Shown here: positions 1 to 5,360 of the stretch, one piece after another
How positions within the stretch are numbered: the stretch's first letter is position 1
How the letters are laid out: each line of letters starts with the position of its first letter
Assembly: GCA_022562655.1 (NCBI GenBank)
Contig: JADFOU010000101.1
Coordinates: 1,933 to 7,353 of the forward strand
From: a candidate division TA06 bacterium
GTDB lineage: Bacteria > Hydrothermota > DG-26 > E44-bin18 > JADFOU01
DNA length: 5,421 nucleotides
Reading direction: 5' to 3'
Translations under genes and position numbers: made by a program
The notes under the pieces: generated by a model
Database searches by the model: none
Told to the model about the DNA's origin: nothing
Seen by the model: the letters and a program-made list of their open reading frames with translations, nothing else

Positions 1-1715
1 CAAGAAAAATCCCACGAATCGGTATCGGTATCCCAGTACCAGATGCGGTCCGCATCGAGCTCATTGATCGACCCCGTTGCCCCGTCCTGATAAAGATCTG
101 ATGAGTCCAATTCCACCACCACAGGATAGGCAGAGCCAAATTCTTGAATTCCATAGTCAAAGTTGATGGTCCGGTTTGAAACATCCGACACCTCTCCTAC
201 AAGTATGATCTCCTGTACCCCATGGCGGTTCTGAATCCAGAACCCCTCATCGGCGTCCAGCGTGAGGTCTGTGGGAACCGGAATTCCATCGATCGTTTCA
301 AACCACCTTCCATCACAACAGGGCCCCACATTGTCCACCAACCAGACATACCGAAATTTGGTACTGTCTGGGTCCCACTTCCAGATCCGGTCCGCATTGA
401 GTTCGCTATCTTCTCCGATCAGTTGGGCACCGAGGACGCTGTCAATTGGATTGGAAAACTGAACAGAAGGGAGGGAGATCAACTGCATCTTATCTCCTGG
501 AGGACTTTCCGCCACAACGGTCAGTTTGAACTGCCCTGTCGTATTGGAGGTTCGATAGAGGCCGGAGCGGCTGTGGACTTGATAGTACCTTTCTGAGACG
601 TCATCACTATCCGTCCAAGAAGAAAGGGTATCTGTAGCTTCGACATCAGCGGTATCCGCAAAGGTGCCGAGGAGGGAATCCGCAATCAAGATATCGTAGA
701 ATGCCCCGTCAATACTCTTCCACGTAATGGTGACCGAAGAACTTCTCTGGATGAGGGCAAACTCGAGGGGAGTGTTTTCGTCGTAACGGAAGATCTTTCC
801 CTGTGCTCCTACCGCCCAGCCCGGACCATAGGACCCATCGAGGAACTGTACTCCATTTAAATTCACAGTCGTCACCCCTGTGTCAGAGGTCCAGGTGGTT
901 CCTCCATCGGTCGTCTGGAGGATCACGCCATTCGTCCCCACAACCCATCCATTGTTTACATCCGTGAAGCTTACCGAGTTGAGATCCTCCGTCACCCCGC
1001 TATCCAGGGTATCCCAGGTGGCCCCTCCATCGGTCGTCTGGAGGATCCTTCCACCGTCTCCCACCACCCAGCCTTTCTCTGTATCTAAGAAAGAGACCCC
1101 ATTCAAATTATCCGTAACACCGCTTGTCTGTCCCCCCCAGTTACTCCCACCGTTCGTCGTGTGGCGAATCTCTCCCCCATTTCCCACTGCCCATCCTTCA
1201 TCTTGATTCAGAAAGATTACCCCATTGAGCTCCTGAAAAGTCCCACTTACCTGAATATTCCAATTCGTTCCCCCATTGGACGTGTGAAGGATGAATCCAT
1301 TTTGCCCCACTGTCCAACCATTTACTGAATCCACAGAAGAGACCCCCTTCAGTCCAACTGGAAAAACGAGTGATTGGTTCTCCCATGTGGATCCCCCATC
1401 GGAGGTGTGTAGAATTGTCCCCATTTTCCCCACCGTCCATCCCTCGTTTTGATCCAAAAAATCCAATGCTTGCAATTCATGAGGGGTTCCACTGGATTGG
1501 GTGGACCAGGTCATTCCACCATCTGTTGTATGAAGAATCCTCGCATTTCCTCCTATGGGGGGCATCCCAACGGCCCACCCATTCGAGGGATCTGCAAAAA
1601 ATACTCCATTCACCCTCGGGTTCACACCACTATCCTGCTCCTGCCAGCTCCCTTCAGCTAAGGCGTTGCCAGAGGGATAGAGGAGCAGAAAGCCAAAAAG
1701 AAGTAAGCTTCTCAT
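1..1715 (-). CDS. Secreted Ycf48-like seven-bladed beta-propeller protein with FN3-like and tandem ADRIWxWD domains (3' end missing)
   Basis: Reading in from ATG 1715, 571 codons stay open to the window edge, so the C-terminus is missing. Residues 1-20 form a Sec signal peptide (hydrophobic run, probable cut after ALA). Residues 21-313 hold seven blades, marked by GW(A/T/V)VG at 46, 92, 133, 174, 215, 256 and 299; six are followed by (T/S)(D/N)GGxxW. Blades 2 to 6 repeat at exactly 41 residues. The last blade lacks its own GGxxW strand, and the N-terminal W24-SG30 segment could complete it, a normal propeller closure. Residues about 317-388 look fibronectin-III-like. Two copies of another domain follow, with ADRIWKWD at 441-448 and ADRIWYWD at 555-562. 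The blades resemble Ycf48/BNR photosystem II assembly factors, but the extra domains argue for an extracellular or surface role in a non-phototroph; substrate unknown. An in-frame TAA at 1757-1755 with no start codon after it fixes ATG 1715. The ribosome site (GAGTGGGA) is weak. Confidence 0.85.
   Translation of the reverse strand, partial: MRSLLLFGFLLLYPSGNALAEGSWQEQDSGVNPRVNGVFFADPSNGWAVGMPPIGGNARILHTTDGGMTWSTQSSGTPHELQALDFLDQNEGWTVGKMGTILHTSDGGSTWENQSLVFPVGLKGVSSVDSVNGWTVGQNGFILHTSNGGTNWNIQVSGTFQELNGVIFLNQDEGWAVGNGGEIRHTTNGGSNWGGQTSGVTDNLNGVSFLDTEKGWVVGDGGRILQTTDGGATWDTLDSGVTEDLNSVSFTDVNNGWVVGTNGVILQTTDGGTTWTSDTGVTTVNLNGVQFLDGSYGPGWAVGAQGKIFRYDENTPLEFALIQRSSSVTITWKSIDGAFYDILIADSLLGTFADTADVEATDTLSSWTDSDDVSERYYQVHSRSGLYRTSNTTGQFKLTVVAESPPGDKMQLISLPSVQFSNPIDSVLGAQLIGEDSELNADRIWKWDPDSTKFRYVWLVDNVGPCCDGRWFETIDGIPVPTDLTLDADEGFWIQNRHGVQEIILVGEVSDVSNRTINFDYGIQEFGSAYPVVVELDSSDLYQDGATGSINELDADRIWYWDTDTDSWDFS
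901..1047 (-). repeat. Exact 24-bp duplication between propeller blades
   Basis: The same 24 bases occur at 901-924 and 1024-1047, 123 bp (41 codons) apart, and encode ILQTTDGG in neighbouring blades. Identity at the DNA level, with diverged sequence around it, suggests recent duplication or gene conversion between blades. The other blades encode similar residues with different codons. Confidence 0.85.
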
Positions 1716-1754
1716 TTCCCACTCACAGATTGTTTGAAATTGGGTACTTGGATT

Positions 1755-1808
1755 TTAGGTTTTGCCTCTTTTTTCTGCAAGAACCGTGCCTCCCCATAAA
1801 AAACCTAA
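1755..1808. repeat. 9-bp inverted repeat flanking the sigma-54 promoter
   Basis: TTAGGTTTT at 1755-1763 is the exact reverse complement of AAAACCTAA at 1800-1808. The arms are 36 bp apart and almost symmetric about the promoter at 1776-1791. The arms are AT-rich, so chance is possible. They could be two half-sites for a regulator or the stem of a long hairpin. Confidence 0.4.
1776..1791 (-). promoter_or_regulatory. Sigma-54 (-24/-12) promoter of the propeller gene
   Basis: Read on the minus strand the site is AGGCAC-GGTTC-TTGCA. It differs from the TGGCAC-N5-TTGCW consensus at one position and keeps the essential GG and GC dinucleotides exactly 10 bases apart. It lies 60 bases upstream of ATG 1715, giving an expected leader of about 50 bases. 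The neighbouring gene for a sigma-54 activator supports the call. Confidence 0.75.
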
Positions 1809-1851
1809 GTGATAAAATAATTAAACTTATATAAATCGTCCCCAGTTTAGT

Positions 1852-1869
1852 TGTGTAATCTCTTACACA
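1852..1869. promoter_or_regulatory. Perfect 7-bp palindrome, candidate upstream activator site
   Basis: TGTGTAA and TTACACA flank the 4-base spacer TCTC in the gap after the receiver gene. The palindrome lies about 61-78 bp upstream of the -24 element of the propeller promoter, within the usual range for enhancer-binding protein sites. No U-run follows it in the direction of transcription, so it does not look like an intrinsic terminator. Binding by the activator encoded at 3390-2428 is inference. Confidence 0.5.
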
Positions 1870-1896
1870 CCTACGAACTGATCTTCCTACCCTCTT

Positions 1897-2265
1897 TCAA
1901 CCTCCGATCGAAGAAGCCCTCATCACAACCTCTTCAAATTCCTTCTCTTCAATGGGTTTGGTCAGGTAGTAAAAGACCCCCTTTAACCGGATCTCCTTTT
2001 CAAAACCGATCTCATCATTTCCCGTGAGGGCGACGATGTAGCTACGAGGGGAGATCCCTTTGAGGGCAATCAAGGCTTCAACTGGATTGATCTCCACAGA
2101 ATCCATATCCAGAACAACACAGGCATAAGGGATGTGGACCAGTTTTCCCAGCCCCTCCGCAACTTTCTCGCATAGATCTGCCTCCAAACCGAACTTTCGC
2201 GTCAGATCGAGGAGATTCTGTCCCGATTGACCATCTCCCTCTATAATCAAAACCCGCTTTGGCAT
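1897..2265 (-). CDS. Stand-alone response-regulator receiver (REC) domain protein
   Basis: This 122-residue protein is a single CheY-like receiver domain with no output domain. Visible landmarks are strand 1 (VLIIEGD, 5-11), the likely phospho-acceptor D53 in VVLDMD, T81 in VALTG, and K103-P104 in YLTKPI. The usual acidic pair after strand 1 (DD) reads E9-G10, followed by D11, so magnesium binding may be altered. The YxxSx/PxxDG loop after D53 is also unusual (DSVEINPVEA). It lies just downstream of an activator lacking a receiver domain, so it may be the detached input domain of that regulator; this is inference. No histidine kinase is in the window. It has its own sigma-54 promoter, and AGGA four bases before ATG 2265 is a reasonable ribosome site. 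Confidence 0.85.
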   Translation of the reverse strand: MPKRVLIIEGDGQSGQNLLDLTRKFGLEADLCEKVAEGLGKLVHIPYACVVLDMDSVEINPVEALIALKGISPRSYIVALTGNDEIGFEKEIRLKGVFYYLTKPIEEKEFEEVVMRASSIGG

Positions 2266-2309
2266 TTCATCCTGCCTTTCTTGCTGAATAGTTCTCCTTA
2301 CTTCTATAC

Positions 2310-2325
2310 AGCAAAAACTGTGCCA
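2310..2325 (-). promoter_or_regulatory. Perfect sigma-54 (-24/-12) promoter of the receiver gene
   Basis: On the minus strand the site reads TGGCAC-AGTTT-TTGCT, an exact match to TGGCAC-N5-TTGCW with GG and GC 10 bases apart. It ends 45 bases before ATG 2265, predicting a leader of roughly 35 bases. It separates transcription of the receiver gene from the activator gene upstream, which has a sigma-70-type promoter. Confidence 0.9.
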
Positions 2326-2410
2326 AAGGCGGGCTTGGGTGTAAAATCCTATAACTTATTTTATATCAATGAATTACAATTTTCGGAAGGAATCGGCCTA
2401 AATGTGAAGT

Positions 2411-2455
2411 GTATTATTTTGCCCCGTTTAATGGAGATTTGGATCATTTCGCCCC
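2411..2455 (-). promoter_or_regulatory. Two 15-bp direct repeats, candidate activator sites
   Basis: Near-identical 15-mers lie at 2411-2425 and 2441-2455, matching at 12 of 15 positions. On the minus strand both begin GGGGC and continue (A/G)AAAT(A/G)AT. Their starts are exactly 30 bp apart, close to three helical turns. They sit about 86-130 bp upstream of the -24 element of the receiver promoter, a typical enhancer position. One copy overlaps the last codons of the activator gene, so coding constraint could explain part of the similarity. Confidence 0.35.
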
Positions 2456-3390
2456 TCCTGAATCTTTCGATAGAGGGTCTTCCGGTCAATCCCGAGGATC
2501 TCCGCAGCGAGACTTCGATTTCCTTTCACCTCCCGTAAGACCCGGGCGATATGGCGTCTTTCCGTCTCTTTTAAGGTGAGAATCCCTTCCTCCAGCACCT
2601 TACGATCCGACCATTGGAGTCTTTCGGGAAGGTCTTCAACAGTGAGGGTGTCCCCATCTGCAAGGATGAAGGATCGTTCAATCACGTTTTCCAGTTCCCT
2701 CACATTTCCCGGCCAGTCATAACTCTGAAGCACCTCGACCGCATTCTCATCAATCCCCATGACCTTCTTACCCAGACGCTCACTGAAGACATTCATGAAA
2801 TAGTTGGCGAGGAGAGAGACATCATCTCGCCTCTCCCTGAGGGGAGGAATTTCAATCGTCAAGGTAGAGAGGCGATAATAGAGATCCCCTCGAAAGGTGC
2901 GACTGGAAATGAGGGTTGTGGGATCAACAGGGGAAGCAGAGACAATCCGGACGTCCACATCCACAGTCTTGGTCCCCCCCAGGCGTCGGAAGTTTTTGGT
3001 CTCAATCACCCGGAGGACCTTTGCCTGAACCTTTTGGGGCATATCAGTAATTTCATCCAGAAAGATCGTCCCTTTATCTGCCACTTCGAAAAGCCCGTGC
3101 TTTTTCGAAAAGGCTCCAGTGTAAGCCCCTTTCTCGTGTCCGAAGAGCTCACTCTCCAGGAGATTTTCAGAAAGAACTGCACAATTGATGGCAATGAAGG
3201 GGTTCTCCGTTCGCTGACTCCGCTCATGGATCGCCTTTGCCACGAGTTCCTTCCCACTCCCTGTCTCTCCAATGATGAGAACCGGCGATTTCAGCCCTGC
3301 GAACTTGTCAATCAAGTCAAAAACGGACTTCATCTTGCCGTTTTTGCTGATCAATCCAGAGAACTCCAGATATCCCTTCTCACGAGTCAT
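2428..3390 (-). CDS. Sigma-54-dependent transcriptional activator (AAA+ and Fis-type HTH, no receiver domain)
   Basis: This 320-residue bacterial enhancer-binding protein would use ATP hydrolysis to open sigma-54 RNA polymerase complexes. It has about 10 residues before the AAA+ domain and no REC, GAF or PAS input domain, a layout like PspF. Visible motifs are Walker A GETGSGKE (41-48), the sigma-54 contact loop GAYTGA (88-93, normally GAFTGA), Walker B GTIFLDEI (107-114), arginine fingers in FRGDLYYRL (R167, R173), and sensor II with GNVREL (228-233). The C-terminal helix-turn-helix spans about 287-312 (NRSLAAEILGIDRKTLYRK). The sensor I segment reads SASPVDP (151-157) where the family usually has AAT(N/H)xxL. 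The protein is otherwise complete. A sigma-70-type promoter and a GAAGGGGA ribosome site precede ATG 3390. Two sigma-54 promoters downstream are its likely targets, and the prepilin peptidase upstream hints at a PilR-like link; both points are inference. Confidence 0.93.
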   Translation of the reverse strand: MTREKGYLEFSGLISKNGKMKSVFDLIDKFAGLKSPVLIIGETGSGKELVAKAIHERSQRTENPFIAINCAVLSENLLESELFGHEKGAYTGAFSKKHGLFEVADKGTIFLDEITDMPQKVQAKVLRVIETKNFRRLGGTKTVDVDVRIVSASPVDPTTLISSRTFRGDLYYRLSTLTIEIPPLRERRDDVSLLANYFMNVFSERLGKKVMGIDENAVEVLQSYDWPGNVRELENVIERSFILADGDTLTVEDLPERLQWSDRKVLEEGILTLKETERRHIARVLREVKGNRSLAAEILGIDRKTLYRKIQEGRNDPNLH

Positions 3391-3423
3391 AAAAATCCCC
3401 TTCTTGGGAATCCTATTCTGTTA

Positions 3424-3452
3424 AATATAAAAGCTATACAAAGTTTTGTCAA
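3424..3452 (-). promoter_or_regulatory. Sigma-70-type promoter of the activator gene
   Basis: On the minus strand a perfect -35 box TTGACA (3452-3447) is followed after exactly 17 bases by TATATT (3429-3424), one mismatch from TATAAT. The expected start near 3417 leaves a leader of about 27 bases before ATG 3390. This implies constitutive or housekeeping expression of the activator, separate from the peptidase gene upstream. Confidence 0.85.
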
Positions 3453-3552
3453 GTCCCAAAAAGTAGAGTTCTCACTGTCTGTTTTCGGCTTTCTGACGGT
3501 TCACAGCTCAAATCGAATGACAAATCACCCATTGAGGGTCGAAAAGGCATGG

Positions 3553-4449
3553 TCATCTTAGACGAAGGAAGAGGCGCGAATAGAAGGTGAGGAGCTCCTC
3601 TTGAAAGAAGAGGGTGAGAAAGGCTCCGAAAACGATAAAAGGTCCGAAGGGAATCAAGGAAGAACGATGCATCTTTCGAAGAAGGATGAGGCCTACCCCA
3701 ACCATGGAACCCCCTAAAAAGGCTAAGAAGAGGGTGAGAGCAACCCCGGACCCTCCCAGGAACCCACCCACCATGGCAGCCAATTTTACATCTCCTCCCC
3801 CCATCACCTCCTTTTTATAGACCCACTGTCCCACTTTCATCACAAGATATAAAAATCCGCCTCCACCTACGAGCCCCACAAGAGATTGAAAGACTGAGGA
3901 TTGAAAGATCGAAGATTGGAAGATTGAATCAGTGAATCTTGAATCTTCTAATCTCAGAAACGAATGGAGGACCCCCAGAAGCATCCCGGGATAGGTGATC
4001 TTGTCAGGAATGATCCGATGATTCAAATCAATGAAAAAGATCACAATGAGGAAGAGGGTGAAGAGGCTGGAAAAGATAAAATACTGAATGAAGGTTGAAA
4101 GAGGAAGCTCCCGAAAATAGAAAAAAAGGGAGATGAGGAGAAGAGGGGTAAGGAGTTCAACGATGAGGTACTGCAGAGAGATCCGTCCACTGCAGGAGCG
4201 GCAGCGACCCCGAAGGAGGAGATAGCTGAGGACGGGGATATTGTCCCAAGGTAGGATATTGACTCCGCATTGGGGGCAGTGGGAGCCGGGGCGAATGAGC
4301 GACTCTCCCTCCGGTATCCGAAAAATGCAGACATTGAGAAATGACCCTATCGATGCTCCGATGAGGACTATGGGGATTATCCAAACAAGGCTCATAGGTA
4401 TTCTAGCAGCAGTCTGCAGTAGCAGCAGCCCCGCCACGGGCGGGACCAC
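3553..4449 (-). CDS. Prepilin peptidase (leader peptidase and N-methyltransferase, A24 family)
   Basis: This inner-membrane aspartic protease cuts the leader of type IV prepilins or type II secretion pseudopilins and usually N-methylates the new N-terminus. With GTG 4449 as residue 1 there are 298 residues. The N-terminal domain has GSFLNVCIFRIP (35-46) and zinc cysteines C58, C61, C83 and C86 (CPQC, CRSC). The catalytic aspartates are D141 in FFIDLNHRIIPD and D220 in GGGDVK, and several membrane helices are evident. The start is uncertain. GTG 4449 has AGGAG three bases upstream, the same spacing as the preceding gene. ATG 4395 (residue 19) gives a family-typical N-terminus but has no ribosome site. 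The first codons after GTG form a strong hairpin. It follows the TPR-like gene by 24 bases, probably in one operon. A 15-bp minisatellite encodes residues 174-189. The pilins it would process are not in the window. Confidence 0.93.
   Translation of the reverse strand: MVPPVAGLLLLQTAARIPMSLVWIIPIVLIGASIGSFLNVCIFRIPEGESLIRPGSHCPQCGVNILPWDNIPVLSYLLLRGRCRSCSGRISLQYLIVELLTPLLLISLFFYFRELPLSTFIQYFIFSSLFTLFLIVIFFIDLNHRIIPDKITYPGMLLGVLHSFLRLEDSRFTDSIFQSSIFQSSVFQSLVGLVGGGGFLYLVMKVGQWVYKKEVMGGGDVKLAAMVGGFLGGSGVALTLFLAFLGGSMVGVGLILLRKMHRSSLIPFGPFIVFGAFLTLFFQEELLTFYSRLFLRLR
3884..3928. repeat. In-frame 15-bp minisatellite (3 copies) inside the prepilin peptidase
   Basis: Three 15-bp units start with GATTG at 3884, 3899 and 3914. 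A degenerate continuation extends to about 3955. Because 15 bp is five codons, each unit adds about five residues (SIFQS, SIFQS, SVFQS) without shifting the frame. The encoded stretch lies between a membrane helix ending near LHSFLRL and the next at GLVGGGGFLYLVM, a loop where added length may be tolerated. Confidence 0.85.
4430..4444 (-). promoter_or_regulatory. GC-rich hairpin at the prepilin peptidase start
   Basis: CCCGCC and GGCGGG pair perfectly around a 3-base loop (ACG on the plus strand, CGT in the mRNA sense). The hairpin begins a few bases inside the gene if GTG 4449 is the start, or about 35 bases upstream of ATG 4395. The surrounding 4396-4473 is rich in CTG/CAG triplets, unlike the flanking genes. 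There is no U-run, so it is not an intrinsic terminator. It may tune translation or be a REP-like scar. Confidence 0.5.
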
Positions 4450-4473
4450 TGTCTCCTGCCACTGCCACAGAAG

Positions 4474-5316
4474 TTATTCATTTTGCATTTCGAATTTTTC
4501 ATTATACCAGACTACCTCTTTAGTTCTTTTGTTGTAAAGGAGACGATCTCCATCAGGAGCCACAAAGAGACTTTGACCGTTTTGGGTGAAGTCAAGGAGT
4601 TCTGAAAGTTGCTTCGGATAAGTTCCTTTTTCTTGATAATAGGTCTCGAATAGATCTTCAACTTCCTTCTTCATCAGGTTTTTGATATACCGTAAAGCGG
4701 TCTTCTTCTCAAAAGGGTTATTCGAAGTTTGATAGAGTTCAGTCCAGAGTTCTATGGAGAGTTGGATCTCCCCGCCCTTCTTCGCAGCAAAGGCAGCAAA
4801 TCGTCGAGTCATATCTGGAGAATCCGGTAGAAGGGCGGCAAGGTGGAAAGATCCCACCGCCTCCCGATAATTCTTGAGAAAGACATAATGGATGAACCCT
4901 CTCGTGAAGGGAATCTCCCATCGTTTCGGATTCCTCTGGCTCCCTTTGGAGAGGAGTTGAAAGGCCCCTTCGGGATCTTCGGCATCGTGGGTGAGGAGGA
5001 GGGATCCGAAGGTATACGCATGGAGAAATCGAGGATCGAGGGTGGTGAGGACATCTAAAATATGTCCTAAGAATTCGAATTTGGCATCGGTCATCCTGTG
5101 GTGACCGTAATATTGGATAATCCTAAGCCAAACCCAGTCGGCGAAGAGGATGTCAAATCCACCTACCTTGCCCTGGATGAAATCTCCAGAAGGGAAGTAG
5201 AGGAGCTCTTCCACCAACTCCTCCCGCAACACCCTCCCTCGATCAATCTTCACCTGAAGGAGTATCATCGAGCCAGCGAGGAGGAGAATCCACACAATAT
5301 TTAGTGCAATTCTCAA
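4474..5316 (-). CDS. Membrane-anchored TPR-like protein with pseudopilin-like C-terminus
   Basis: I recognise the type of protein but not a named family. It has 280 residues. Residues 4-22 form one hydrophobic helix, probably a signal anchor that leaves the rest periplasmic. Residues about 55-200 are helical and TPR-like, with features such as LDPRFLHAY (93-101), PEGAFQLLSKGSQRNP (115-130) and NYREAVGSFHLAALLPDSP (149-167). The tail has YYQEKGTYPKQLSELLD (226-242) and then PDGDRLLYN (254-262), which resembles the C-terminal region of GspG-type pseudopilins. It probably shares an operon with the prepilin peptidase 24 bases downstream, so a role in pilus or type II secretion assembly is plausible but unproven. 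The start is TTG 5316, the only usable one: an in-frame TAG lies six bases upstream, and AGGAG (5324-5320) sits three bases before it. Confidence 0.75.
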   Translation of the reverse strand: MRIALNIVWILLLAGSMILLQVKIDRGRVLREELVEELLYFPSGDFIQGKVGGFDILFADWVWLRIIQYYGHHRMTDAKFEFLGHILDVLTTLDPRFLHAYTFGSLLLTHDAEDPEGAFQLLSKGSQRNPKRWEIPFTRGFIHYVFLKNYREAVGSFHLAALLPDSPDMTRRFAAFAAKKGGEIQLSIELWTELYQTSNNPFEKKTALRYIKNLMKKEVEDLFETYYQEKGTYPKQLSELLDFTQNGQSLFVAPDGDRLLYNKRTKEVVWYNEKFEMQNE

Positions 5317-5333
5317 TTTCTCCTAGTTTTTTG

Positions 5334-5360
5334 ACAGGATGAACAGGATTGACAGGATCA
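5334..5360. repeat. Triplicated 9-bp ACAGGAT element
   Basis: ACAGGAT occurs at 5334-5340, 5343-5349 and 5352-5358, an exact 9-bp period with variable last two bases (GA, TG, CA). It lies just upstream of TTG 5316 and ends 9 bases before the AGGAG box, so it would be in the mRNA leader or promoter region. From memory, similar ACAGGAT strings are dispersed between genes in many environmental bacterial genomes; their function is not known to me. Confidence 0.75.

Noticed and set aside
222..1206. Plus-strand open frames at 222-596 and 880-1206
   Set aside because: They are antisense to the propeller gene. The repeated PPSVVWRI-type peptide merely mirrors the blade repeats.
1370..1834. Plus-strand 154-codon frame crossing the start of the propeller gene
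   Set aside because: It overlaps the signal peptide region and the sigma-54 promoter on the opposite strand, and its translation has no recognisable features.
1852..1869. The palindrome as an intrinsic terminator for the receiver gene
   Set aside because: The stem is AT-rich and no U-run follows in the minus-strand direction, so an operator is a better reading.
2339..2356. GTGTAAAATCCTATAAC as a second copy of the palindromic site
   Set aside because: Only the first half resembles TGTGTAA, and it is just 14 bp from the -24 box, too close for a typical enhancer.
2614..3561. Long plus-strand open frame of 315 codons opposite the activator gene
   Set aside because: It lies antisense to a gene with a full set of AAA+ and HTH motifs, and its translation shows no domain, signal or repeat. 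It is a shadow of the real coding frame.
5334..5360. ACAGGAT units as a CRISPR array
   Set aside because: The period is 9 bp with no spacers of useful length, so it is a simple tandem repeat.
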